A stretch of 64,000 bases of DNA from Bdellovibrionales bacterium Ga0074137 (GTDB lineage: Bacteria > Bdellovibrionota > Bdellovibrionia > Bdellovibrionales > JAMPXM01): assembly GCA_001464715.1 (NCBI GenBank), contig LNDT01000036.1, positions 1-64,000 on the forward strand, given 5' to 3'. Positions 8,479 to 16,509 of this stretch are shown here, one piece after another (position 1 is the first letter of the stretch; each line of letters starts with the position of its first letter). Below the pieces are notes generated by a model, which was not told the DNA's origin, did not search any database, and was given only the letters and a program-made list of their open reading frames with translations. A program made the translations under genes and the position numbers.

Positions 8479-9033
8479 TTACTTAGGCATTACAACCGTG
8501 TCGATAGAGTGAATAACGCCGTTCTTTTGGTAAACGTCAGCGATCTGAACTTTCGAAGAACCACCTTTTTCGTCGGTGAGGATCAGATCCTTGCCAACCA
8601 TTTTAGCGACAAGCTTTCCGCCGGCAACCGTCGTGAATTCTGCTGTGCCTTTGCCCTTTTTGATAGCGGCTGCGATGGCTTTTGAATCCATGTTTCCGGC
8701 GACCACGTGATACGTCAAAATTTTTGACAGAGTCGCTTTTGCCTCGGGCTTCAACAAACCATCAACGGTCCCTGCTGGAAGTTTCGCAAAGGCATCGTTC
8801 GTCGGAGCAAACACGGTGAACGGACCTGCGCTTTTCAGTGTCTCGACCAGGCTCGCCGCTTTTACCGCTGCAACCAAAGTCGTGTGATCTTTTGAGTTAA
8901 CAGCGTTGTCGATAATATCCTTTGAGGGATACATCGCGGCGCCTCCCACCTGAACTGTTTTTTCCGCGAAGCTTGTGCTGCTCGCGAATGTAAATGCCAA
9001 AAGTCCTGCAGCGGCCAATTTTACTACTTTCAT
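8479..9033 (-). CDS. Secreted fasciclin (FAS1) domain protein
   Basis: 184 residues from the ATG at 9033, chosen for its GGGGGAT ribosome site and clean signal peptide (MKVVKLAAAGLLAFTFASSTSFAE). One FAS1 domain fills residues 40-184: LKSAGPFTVFAPTNDAF, YHVVAG and the C-terminal VIHSIDTVVMP are the classic H1 and H2 motifs. FAS1 proteins are secreted or surface adhesion modules. It is monocistronic, with its own terminator, and divergent from the TetR-type gene. A longer reading to 9207 would overlap that gene and lacks a signal. Confidence 0.92.
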   Translation of the reverse strand: MKVVKLAAAGLLAFTFASSTSFAEKTVQVGGAAMYPSKDIIDNAVNSKDHTTLVAAVKAASLVETLKSAGPFTVFAPTNDAFAKLPAGTVDGLLKPEAKATLSKILTYHVVAGNMDSKAIAAAIKKGKGTAEFTTVAGGKLVAKMVGKDLILTDEKGGSSKVQIADVYQKNGVIHSIDTVVMPK

Positions 9034-9067
9034 TGAGATCCCCCGGCTAAATTTAGCCTTTAAATTA

Positions 9068-9086
9068 GTGACACTTCTGGTGCCAC
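9068..9086. promoter_or_regulatory. Candidate operator between fasciclin and TetR genes
   Basis: GTGACAC-N5-GTGCCAC is an inverted repeat with one mismatch, placed in the 135-base divergent promoter region. Such a site would suit binding of the adjacent TetR-type regulator. This is inference from position and symmetry only. Confidence 0.3.
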
Positions 9087-9168
9087 GAAAACAAACTACC
9101 ATTGAAAAGTTCAGTTCACAAGCGCATGCTATCTTCGAGTCAATTCGAGACGAAGGGAACGAGAGTTT

Positions 9169-9804
9169 GTGGCAAAACGCAAAGTTCTGAAAAAAGTTAA
9201 AACACAAAAGAAACCCAGAAGTTATGATCTGTCCTCACGTCGCGAAAAGTCGGAGGCTGTTTCAAAAACAATCATCGAAACTTTGGTTCACCTTTTAGTG
9301 GAGTCTCGCGGCGCCGATGTCTCTTTTAAGGAAGTGTCGATAAAATCAAAAGTTCCACTGCGGACGATTTTTCGGCTCTTCAAAGACAAAGAGGAGCTCC
9401 ATCGCGCGACGGATGACTACCTGACAAAAATTATTTCTAGCAGCGTCAGTGAGCTCGCGAAACTGAGCTTCTTGGCTTTCGCGAAGAACACATTCTCAGT
9501 CTATGATCGGAACAGTGACCTCGTGATTGCGTATTTGTTTTCGTCCTTTGGGCGCCAAGCCCGGGAAATTCTTCGTCGACGATTCAACAGTCTGTTGATT
9601 GAGCAAATCCTGAAAGAAAGAAAAATTAAACTAAACCCGGACAGCGAAGTGAAGCTTGCGTTGATGGCCTCTCTGGTCAATGCGAAGCTCTGGTACGACC
9701 TTCGAACGGATTTTGGTTATTCTGGAAAGCAGATCGGCGAAGTCATCGAATGGGCTTTGGCGACGTTGCTTCGAGAGGTCGAAGCGTCTCAGGGAAGAAA
9801 ATGA
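9169..9804 (+). CDS. TetR family transcriptional regulator
   Basis: 211 residues from a GTG start. The N-terminus is very basic. Residues about 28-75 form the TetR helix-turn-helix (VSKTIIETLVHLL, VSFKEVSIKSKVPLRTIFRLFKDKEELH). The C-terminal ligand domain is not assignable. Its stop overlaps the ATG of the CRY-DASH gene (ATGA), so the two are translationally coupled and the regulator probably controls its own operon of photolyase-like and following genes. The ligand is unknown. The last residues run into the start of the next gene, which is typical of this window. Confidence 0.85.
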   Translation: MAKRKVLKKVKTQKKPRSYDLSSRREKSEAVSKTIIETLVHLLVESRGADVSFKEVSIKSKVPLRTIFRLFKDKEELHRATDDYLTKIISSSVSELAKLSFLAFAKNTFSVYDRNSDLVIAYLFSSFGRQAREILRRRFNSLLIEQILKERKIKLNPDSEVKLALMASLVNAKLWYDLRTDFGYSGKQIGEVIEWALATLLREVEASQGRK

Positions 9805-11084
9805 ACTCAACGGCTCGCGCGCATGTCCTTTGGTTTCGAAATGATCTGCGGATAAACGATCACGAAGCACTTGCGCGCGTCTCGATGGAACGCGACCCTG
9901 CGGCCACTTTGATTTGTGTATGGATGTACGGCGATCAAATTGTCGGCCCATTCCGGGAGCAATTCTTGAATGAAAGTCTTCTCGATTTGCAAAAGTCGTT
10001 GAGAGCTTTGGGGCAAGATCTTTTTGTCTTCGAAGGCCGAGCCGAGAGCGTCATACCGTCCTTGTGCGAACGATTTGCTGCGACCGATTTGTGGTTTCAA
10101 AATGAACACACTTCTTATGAAGCCAAATCGGAAAATGAAATAGAGCGGTTGGTGGGCCAGGGCGTGACTGTTCATCGAACGGAATCGATGACTTTACTTA
10201 AACCCAATGAACTTCCTTTTGAAATTCAAAAGCTCCCAAAAATCTTTACTGAGTTTCGAAAAAAAGCGGAAGCTTCTTGGCCCGACATTACAACTTGGGA
10301 GCCGCCGGATCGTTTGCCGAAGATGCCCGGGGGATCGACCGAATCGGTATTAAAAGTCCTCTCCGAATTGCCTCATCTCAAAACTGGGCTTAGAAAGAAG
10401 GAACTAAAGCAAAGTCCATTTGCTGGCGGAGAAACGGCTGGGTTGAAGCGACTTTGTAAGTACTTTTGGGACGATGACGGTCTTAGAGACTACAAGGAGA
10501 CTCGAAATGGTCTTCTTGGTCTAGATTACTCCTCAAAATTTTCCCCGTGGCTTTCGGTCGGAGCTTTGTCAGCGCGAACCATTCAAGAAGAGGTCGTAAG
10601 GTATGAAGAAGAGCGTGTAAAAAACGACTCGACGTACTGGATGACTTTCGAGCTTCTATGGCGCGATTACTTTCGTTTTCTCGCCATTCAACAAGGATCA
10701 AAGTTTTTTCAAGGGCAGCGATCGACCAGCTACCAAGTTGAACACGATGAAACAGCGTTCAGGGAATGGGTCGAGGGGCGAACGGCCGAACCATTTATCA
10801 ATGCGAACATGCGAGAGCTCGCCGAAACGGGATATATGTCCAACCGTGGACGTCAAAATGTCGCAAGCTTCCTGACTCGAGTGTTGAAGTGTGATTGGCG
10901 GGTCGGTGCCGATTACTTCGAGAAAACACTTGTGGACTATGATGCTGCCAGCAACTGGGGCAACTGGTCCTACTTTTCGGGAACTGGAAACGATCCACGC
11001 GACCGTTCGTTCAATGTCGGCAGACAGGCCGAGGTTTATGACCCCGATGGAAAATACGTCCGGCATTGGCTTGGTACAAAATGA
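9801..11084 (+). CDS. Cryptochrome DASH / photolyase family protein
   Basis: 427 residues. Residues 1-130 are the N-terminal photolyase alpha/beta domain (LWFRNDLRINDHEAL). The C-terminal FAD domain includes SKFSPWLSVGALS, TYWMTFELLWRDYFRF, INANMRELAETGYMSNRGRQNVASFL, DYDAASNWGNW and GTGNDPRDRSF. The last stretch and the closing NVGRQAEVYDPDGKYVRHW are the DASH signature. CRY-DASH proteins bind FAD and usually MTHF, and repair cyclobutane dimers, mainly in single-stranded DNA. The start overlaps the TetR stop by 4 bases and the stop overlaps the next ATG by 4 bases. Confidence 0.95.
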   Translation: MNSTARAHVLWFRNDLRINDHEALARVSMERDPAATLICVWMYGDQIVGPFREQFLNESLLDLQKSLRALGQDLFVFEGRAESVIPSLCERFAATDLWFQNEHTSYEAKSENEIERLVGQGVTVHRTESMTLLKPNELPFEIQKLPKIFTEFRKKAEASWPDITTWEPPDRLPKMPGGSTESVLKVLSELPHLKTGLRKKELKQSPFAGGETAGLKRLCKYFWDDDGLRDYKETRNGLLGLDYSSKFSPWLSVGALSARTIQEEVVRYEEERVKNDSTYWMTFELLWRDYFRFLAIQQGSKFFQGQRSTSYQVEHDETAFREWVEGRTAEPFINANMRELAETGYMSNRGRQNVASFLTRVLKCDWRVGADYFEKTLVDYDAASNWGNWSYFSGTGNDPRDRSFNVGRQAEVYDPDGKYVRHWLGTK

Positions 11085-11887
11085 CCGGCGATGTTTTTTT
11101 GGGCGTCGACCAGACCGGCGCTTTAAAAAAGCCGGGCGGTGATCCGAAGCCGCTTCCGGCGGCATGGATCATTGACGACGGAAAAAGTACATCACTTGAA
11201 ATCTCGCATCTTCCTTCGCTTCGCCGAAGCTCGTTGCCGGGGCTTTGCTCCAACTCAAAACTGCAGATTCTTGTCGACTGCGTTTTGGGTTTGCCTGAAG
11301 GAACATCGCCGAAGTCAGACTTAAGGCGTGAGCTTCTTGCTGCATCGTCGTACCGCGGAAGCCATGGCTTGGGACGAGTTGTAGCCGAAAATTTCTTTAA
11401 AGAACGCTACCCGGAGGTTTACAAGGCTGCGACAAATTCGACGCCACCGAATTTTCCCAAACGAAAGTGCGAGGAGCGCGCTTCCGCAAATTCCGTCTTT
11501 CGTGCGCGTCCGTATCAAAGAAATATTCAGACGGGTACCTTTCGCATTTGGACCGAGCTTGGTGCTGATCTATCTGAGGGCGACGAATGGTTTTCTCTTT
11601 GGAGTCACGAGCCACTAAAAAAAGCGAACATCGGCGAGGGTTACCCGTCGCATTCTTGGAGAGTTCTGACGGGATTTACCCGGCGGGAGCCGACACTTCT
11701 TTTTCCCGCTTTGAAAGCGAAATTTCGCAAGCTAAAACTTCCGTCGTCTCAGATTCTTAATAAGTGCACACCGGATCAGGCCGATGCGGTGGTTCTTGCC
11801 GTGCACCTGTGGTCAAGCGGCGGATTTTCAGGACAGAAAATTCCGCCGAAAAAAAATGGAGAGGGTTGGATTTTTGGGCTCGAATGA
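11081..11887 (+). CDS. DUF429-like protein (RNase H-like fold suspected)
   Basis: 268 residues. The start VFLGVDQTGALKKP, a strand-like LVDCVLGLP and the C-terminal DQADAVVLAVHLW resemble the DUF429 pattern: an Asp near the first strand, an Asp in the VDxxLGLP strand, and a late D-x-x-DA helix. DUF429 proteins are predicted RNase H-like nucleases with little experimental support. The gene is coupled by ATGA to the CRY-DASH gene, so a role in DNA or nucleotide damage is possible. Assignment rests on motif impression; a profile search could overturn it. Confidence 0.6.
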   Translation: MTGDVFLGVDQTGALKKPGGDPKPLPAAWIIDDGKSTSLEISHLPSLRRSSLPGLCSNSKLQILVDCVLGLPEGTSPKSDLRRELLAASSYRGSHGLGRVVAENFFKERYPEVYKAATNSTPPNFPKRKCEERASANSVFRARPYQRNIQTGTFRIWTELGADLSEGDEWFSLWSHEPLKKANIGEGYPSHSWRVLTGFTRREPTLLFPALKAKFRKLKLPSSQILNKCTPDQADAVVLAVHLWSSGGFSGQKIPPKKNGEGWIFGLE

Positions 11888-12575
11888 CAGCGCTTCAGAA
11901 CCGAATTTTGACCCGACCGACCCATTCCCAATTCAGGACTGCAGTAAAAGTCATTCAGCTGCTGTCGATCAATGGCTGGGGATTTCGGCGGAAAACGTCG
12001 AGCGTGGTCTTCTCCAGAATAGAACGTACTCGGCTCACTCGAAACTTGATCGCGAACTGTGGATCGGGACACCTGTTCAAACTTTTCAAACGCCATATTT
12101 TGAACTTCGTCAGATTCTAGAGACTCTGCAACCACAAGCGGGAGAAACAATCGTCGACCTGGGTGCGGGCTATGGCCGGTTGGCGCATGTCGTGACTCGA
12201 CATTTTCCTGGCGTCTTTTTCAAAGGCTACGAATTTGTTCGTGAGCGTTGTTTAGAGGGACAAGCGGCGATGGCCAGAGCGGGACTTAAACTTGCGCAGC
12301 TTGAGAACGTCGACGTCACAACACTCGACTTTTCAAAAGAATCGGCGAAGTACTATTTTCTTTACGATTTCGGATCGCGCGTCGATGTCGAGACGACCAT
12401 GGAAAATATGAAGAGGTGCCTCAGTCAACATTCCATCGTCGTGGTGGCTCGGGGCGGGCGTTCACGCGACGTCATCGATAAAAAACACCTTTGGCTTTCC
12501 TATTCTGTTAGTCCTTTGCACCGCGCCCACTACTCGATTTATCGGAGTCAGCCGGAATCAAACGAAATGACTTGA
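11856..12575 (+). CDS. Class I SAM-dependent methyltransferase
   Basis: 239 residues from ATG 11856 (a TTG at 11874 is an alternative). Residues about 85-215 are a Rossmann methyltransferase: motif I is VDLGAGYGRLAHV, followed by an acidic residue at the end of the next strand (FKGYEFVRERC) and a motif-IV-like YFLYDFG in place of the usual D/NPP. It resembles the small-molecule or protein methyltransferases that use an E/D-F/G strand, but the substrate cannot be read. It overlaps the DUF429-like gene by 32 bases in another frame, which fits translational coupling in the CRY-DASH operon. Confidence 0.8.
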   Translation: MERVGFLGSNDSASEPNFDPTDPFPIQDCSKSHSAAVDQWLGISAENVERGLLQNRTYSAHSKLDRELWIGTPVQTFQTPYFELRQILETLQPQAGETIVDLGAGYGRLAHVVTRHFPGVFFKGYEFVRERCLEGQAAMARAGLKLAQLENVDVTTLDFSKESAKYYFLYDFGSRVDVETTMENMKRCLSQHSIVVVARGGRSRDVIDKKHLWLSYSVSPLHRAHYSIYRSQPESNEMT

Positions 12576-12608
12576 GTTCCAGCTTGGTCTTCGAGCAATC
12601 TTTTCGAA

Positions 12609-13328
12609 GTGTCGATCAGCTATAGCAAATTTTCTCTTAAAATTCTCAATGACAGCGATGCGGTCGCAGTCTCGGAGCTTCGTGCAAAAGCTTATCGAGC
12701 CAGATACGGTCCCGCTGTCGATGTTGGGGCTTTACGATGGAATTCGGCTTTAACCCATGTGCTCAATTTAGGAATTTATGCCAACGGCGATTCCGCCTCA
12801 AAACTTGTTTCTAGCTACCGGCTCGATGTGATCGCCGATCGATCGACTCTTCAGGAAATGCTTCAAACAAAAAGATCCGAGGAAAATTCCCCCGAGCTAT
12901 TTAAGTTCCTAAGTTCGATCGAACTTCCGGTCGTTGTCAGTTGCCGGGCGGCGACTGATCCCGATCTTCACGAGAACGATCTCCATTTGGCTCTACGGTA
13001 CTGGTCTCTTAAAATTTTGCAACGTGCACCGGTTCAGTTCGTGCTTTCAACATTCGAAGGCACGAACCGGTGGAGCTCGTTACTAAAAGCAATGGGATAC
13101 GAAATACGAACGAACAGCTCTCCGTGGACCGAATTTTTAAAAAACCAAAGTCCACCCGTGGTCGCAAGCCTAAATCTCACAGAAAACGCCGAGGCGGCTG
13201 CTGTGGTTTTGATGGAGCGGTTGGTGAAGTCACTGGATCCTTCCTTGCTAAAAGAACTAGTTAGGGCTGACGAGACGTGGAGCTTGGACCCGACTTTAAA
13301 CCGCTGGATGAATGGGTTGAATCAATGA
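12609..13328 (+). CDS. Acyltransferase-like protein (GNAT/FeeM-like suspected)
   Basis: 239 residues from a GTG start. The order of features (ISELRAKAYRARYG, a variable strand with VSSYRLDVI, then ELPVVVSCRAATDPDL and a helix-rich tail) recalls GNAT-fold N-acyltransferases such as FeeM-type N-acyl amino acid synthases or LuxI-like enzymes, but no diagnostic motif is decisive. The stop overlaps the next ATG (ATGA). It belongs to the same coupled run as the CRY-DASH and methyltransferase genes. Treat it as an uncharacterised protein with a suspected acyltransferase fold. Confidence 0.5.
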   Translation: MSISYSKFSLKILNDSDAVAVSELRAKAYRARYGPAVDVGALRWNSALTHVLNLGIYANGDSASKLVSSYRLDVIADRSTLQEMLQTKRSEENSPELFKFLSSIELPVVVSCRAATDPDLHENDLHLALRYWSLKILQRAPVQFVLSTFEGTNRWSSLLKAMGYEIRTNSSPWTEFLKNQSPPVVASLNLTENAEAAAVVLMERLVKSLDPSLLKELVRADETWSLDPTLNRWMNGLNQ

Positions 13329-14314
13329 AGAAATTTGGACTTAGGCTTGCGGCACTTGGGCTTTCCGCATTGGTTCTGGGCTTGTGGTGTGAGAACGCAA
13401 CCTCCCAAGGGCTTCCGTTCGGTGCGCTGAACGGCGAAGAGCTCAAGGGCTCTTTTCAGCTTGAATCTGTGGGCTTCGTCTCGGTGGCGACGCAACGTGA
13501 GTACGAAAAAGTGGAGCATCTCCGGGGCGACGTCTTCTTGCCGGTTCTAACGGGCGAGACCACGGATTTTGCGTTTCAAGTTCGCGGCTCTCGTCTCAGC
13601 CTTGATCGCGACCGAGCGACGACGGCCACCGCGGGCGTTATTCCAAGAGACCTCGGTTCTTCTTCGGTCGGACCTTTTTTCAGAAAAAAGCTCGAGTCTG
13701 GCGATATCGTGACGGGCGACATTCAGGTGGGACGTTCGGGGATTGATCTTGGTTCTTCGACAACGGCAACGACCGTCGCGGCAAATCTGTTTTGGGGCCG
13801 AAAAAAAAGCGACGATGAAGGGCAGTGGATTTATCTTTTGAGCTACTCAAATTCACGCTCGTCGCTAAACAATATTCCGTTTCCAGGTTTTGCCTACGCA
13901 AAATCTTTTAAAACAGAAACCAGTCAGGGCGTGTGGGCGGCGGGCGCACCATTTTTTTTCGCCCTCATTCGGTCAAATCCATGGTCCTTCACTTCGCTTC
14001 TCACGCCCTTCACAAGTTTTATTGATGCGGGCTATTCGTTCGTTGGTCCGTTTGGAGTGTTCGCGCGATTTGGTTGGCAGCCCCAAGGTTTCAAAGTGAA
14101 TGGTGGGCCTGCCGAACGAATTTTGTATGAGGAGTTCCGCACGCAAATTGGACTTCGTGGTCCCCTCTCAAAATCGATACTCGCGACCGTTGGATTTGCT
14201 TACTCCGATGGACGTCGTGTCGCTTGGGGGGATTCGCTGAGCCGAGCGACCGTTTTTGAATCGCGCCTCGACGACGAAACGTCTCTCTTCCTAAGTCTCT
14301 CCGGCCGCTTCTAG
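13325..14314 (+). CDS. Outer-membrane beta-barrel-like protein
   Basis: 329 residues. A signal peptide (MKKFGLRLAALGLSALVLGLWCENATSQG) is followed by alternating strands rich in aromatic and Gly residues, and the chain ends in LFLSLSGRF with the C-terminal Phe typical of outer-membrane barrels recognised by BamA. The start overlaps the preceding stop by 4 bases (ATGA). It closes the run of coupled genes that begins with the TetR regulator. No specific family is recognised; a porin- or transporter-like barrel of about 12-14 strands is possible. Confidence 0.75.
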   Translation: MKKFGLRLAALGLSALVLGLWCENATSQGLPFGALNGEELKGSFQLESVGFVSVATQREYEKVEHLRGDVFLPVLTGETTDFAFQVRGSRLSLDRDRATTATAGVIPRDLGSSSVGPFFRKKLESGDIVTGDIQVGRSGIDLGSSTTATTVAANLFWGRKKSDDEGQWIYLLSYSNSRSSLNNIPFPGFAYAKSFKTETSQGVWAAGAPFFFALIRSNPWSFTSLLTPFTSFIDAGYSFVGPFGVFARFGWQPQGFKVNGGPAERILYEEFRTQIGLRGPLSKSILATVGFAYSDGRRVAWGDSLSRATVFESRLDDETSLFLSLSGRF

Positions 14315-14349
14315 GTACCATCTTCCCTTTTGCAGCGCATAGCGCGAAA

Positions 14350-14991
14350 TCAGTAGCGGTTTGATTCCAATGGGTGACGGCGTTTTGAGGATTTATGATG
14401 TGGCAGTTTAAAGTTCGGATGCTTTAGGGCCCTGCGAATGGCGTCTCTATTTTCCTTGCTCGGCGCGTGATTGAGCCACTCTAAATTTTCCGTCACATTT
14501 CGATCAAACATCAACGTATCCTCCTCAACAGGAATGATCTCGTGCGAAAGACCCAAGAGTCCGTGGAGGGTGCTAAAGGGATATTCTTCCACTCGAGCAC
14601 ATAGTGCGGCTTCAACGGGATTACGATACGTATACTTGTAGGCGTGTTCAAAATAGCGCTGGTCACCGAGGCAAGACCGGAATGTCCGGGCACCGAATAC
14701 GTGGTTGATGCGATTCGAGTACCGGCCAATTGCACGGCTGGTTTCCCGCATAAGGTAATTCATTGCTGCACTGAGGTTTCCATCGGGAAAGCTCGCAATC
14801 ATATGAAAGTGGTTGTCCATTAGTACGAATAAGTGAATGCGGGCATTGAAGGAGTGATGCACAAAGTGGAGGTACTCACTCATGATTTCCCATACGATGT
14901 GGGTCTCGAGTGCAAACCAATCCTTTCCGTTCGAGCGAGCGCTAAGGTGGTAGGGAAAGTCGGGTTGCATTACAAACGGTTTTCTCGGCAT
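14350..14991 (-). CDS. REP-associated tyrosine transposase (RAYT, Y1_Tnp family)
   Basis: 213 residues of the IS200-like HUH superfamily. Visible are the N-terminal YHLSARSNGKDWF, the metal-binding HUH segment (HLFVLMDNHFHMI) and the helix with the catalytic Tyr (HAYKYTYRNPVEAAL). The following GARTFRS and YPFSTLHGLLG fit the RAYT subgroup, which is usually a domesticated single-copy gene acting on REP palindromes rather than a mobile IS. No clear IS ends or GTAG-type REPs are visible beside it. A long inverted repeat lies 11 kb away at 26326-26466. The C-terminus is basic (KLPHHKSSKRRHP). Confidence 0.88.
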   Translation of the reverse strand: MPRKPFVMQPDFPYHLSARSNGKDWFALETHIVWEIMSEYLHFVHHSFNARIHLFVLMDNHFHMIASFPDGNLSAAMNYLMRETSRAIGRYSNRINHVFGARTFRSCLGDQRYFEHAYKYTYRNPVEAALCARVEEYPFSTLHGLLGLSHEIIPVEEDTLMFDRNVTENLEWLNHAPSKENRDAIRRALKHPNFKLPHHKSSKRRHPLESNRY

Positions 14992-15149
14992 TTTTTAGAC
15001 TAATGCAAACGATAGGTGGAGCGAAGTGACGATGGAGCTTGATCCCAAACTTTCGGCAATCCGCACTTCGTGCAAGACGATGTTTCAATCTCGAGCCCCT
15101 TGGTCCCAAGTCATACTGACGGGCTGCGTTTCAAAAAGGAAGAAGGTAC

Positions 15150-15983
15150 CTAAGATCGGAAGGCGTGGAGTCGCCAGCCGAGAGGGCGGCCGTGATCGCG
15201 CAGTTTTTTTTCTTCTGCAACAAGACCAGCCTTTGTCGAAAGCAATGGCGATTCGGACTGAATCATCATTTTGAATTCGGAGGCGATATCCAAAAGAGCA
15301 ATATCGCCCAGCGTATTTCCTGAAGCGAACACGGGCTTGCGACCGCCTGTGGCCTTTAGCAGTGCATCGGCTTTCCCCTGTCGATAAGTGATCGGTGTCT
15401 TCACGACATCAGACACAATCGCGGGACCCGCCGAAGTCGCGATGATTTCAGTTTCGATTCCAAGAACGTGAGTGTGCGGGACGCCCAGCAGATGAAAAGC
15501 GGCGGGCTCGACGGCCCACTTAACTGAGGCCGTGACGATGAAAATTTCAAACTGCGCCGTCTTCAGTTTTTGAAAAAGCTCCTGCATACTTCGAAACACA
15601 GGCCACGGTTCGTGCGCACGGAAACATGTTTCAGCCCAGCCTCGAACTGTGGCGATGTCGTGTCCGCGAGAAATTTGTGCGAGCCATCCGTAAGCGCCGT
15701 GGGGATCACGTTTTTTCCAGTTTCTGTAGTGCGCCCACGGATCCTCCGGTAGATTTTTGAAACCGCAATTATCAAGCTGCCACTGGAAAAAAGTTTCACC
15801 CGCATCTTCATCCCACAATGTTCCGTCGGCATCGAAAACGGCCAGAGGGCGCTCGCCAGGAGGCGTGACACTGGTCGCCCGCGCGATACAGCTCTCGATA
15901 TCACTCCATAAACCAGAACTGAACTCATTGACCGCATCGACTCGCTTTGAAATATTGCCCCCGAACCTTGTAGTTCCCAACAC
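15150..15983 (-). CDS. HAD superfamily phosphatase (PSP-like)
   Basis: 277 residues from a GTG at 15983. The frame stays open to 16073, but that extension would overlap the divergent gene. HAD motif I is FDADGTLWDED (nucleophile and acid-base Asp), motif II lies in the FIVTASVKW strand, and motif IV is FASGNTLGDIALLD. The cap looks helical, as in phosphoserine-phosphatase-like (class IB) members, for example SerB- or PhoC-like enzymes. It is a cytosolic hydrolase of an unknown phosphate ester. It has no operon partner: a transposase lies downstream on the same strand, and the upstream gene diverges. Confidence 0.85.
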   Translation of the reverse strand: MLGTTRFGGNISKRVDAVNEFSSGLWSDIESCIARATSVTPPGERPLAVFDADGTLWDEDAGETFFQWQLDNCGFKNLPEDPWAHYRNWKKRDPHGAYGWLAQISRGHDIATVRGWAETCFRAHEPWPVFRSMQELFQKLKTAQFEIFIVTASVKWAVEPAAFHLLGVPHTHVLGIETEIIATSAGPAIVSDVVKTPITYRQGKADALLKATGGRKPVFASGNTLGDIALLDIASEFKMMIQSESPLLSTKAGLVAEEKKLRDHGRPLGWRLHAFRS

Positions 15984-16013
15984 ACTTAAAAAGATCAGAA
16001 TGAGCGAGCGCGC

Positions 16014-16493
16014 ATGGCCGATCAAGAAAATCCACGATTTCCCGAACTGCAAATTCTTTCGCCTCAAGATCAAGACGAGATTTTGACCTTTTCCAGGCGG
16101 CGAGCGGACGCCAAGGACCCCTTCGCAGAGTGGTCTGCGCCGTGGCGGAAGGAATCTTTAGAGCATTACCTGCGACTGGGTTGGTCGATGGCGCGTCGGG
16201 ACGCGTCGTCGGGTCAACTTCTGGGGTACGTTTTGGCGCAACCCTTTTTGTTTTTTCGAGGTTTCACACAGACCGTGTGGATAGAACACTTTGAAGCCGA
16301 GACTTCGGTTCTCGCCTCTGAACTTGTCGATACGATGATTCGCATTTCTCGCGAGAAGCACATGCAGCGAGTCCTTATGGACTTTAATCCAGCAAAATCT
16401 GACCCCAGCCTCAGCGACGTGATTCGTTTGCGCAATGGGAGGATGATCGAAAGTGATATCCTTGAATTTGCCACGACCAAAACGTCCAACTGA
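16014..16493 (+). CDS. Conserved-looking protein of unknown function
   Basis: 159 residues, soluble, no signal. The pattern (GYVLAQPFLFFRGFTQTVWIEHFEA, then a helix and the strand MQRVLMDFNP) is compatible with a GNAT-like alpha/beta fold, but I cannot identify acetyl-CoA-binding residues. It is divergent from the HAD gene with 30 bases between the chosen starts. glpD follows 16 bases after the stop, so co-transcription with glpD is likely. Function is unassigned. Confidence 0.7.
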   Translation: MADQENPRFPELQILSPQDQDEILTFSRRRADAKDPFAEWSAPWRKESLEHYLRLGWSMARRDASSGQLLGYVLAQPFLFFRGFTQTVWIEHFEAETSVLASELVDTMIRISREKHMQRVLMDFNPAKSDPSLSDVIRLRNGRMIESDILEFATTKTSN

Positions 16494-16509
16494 CGAACAG
16501 AAAGCCGCA

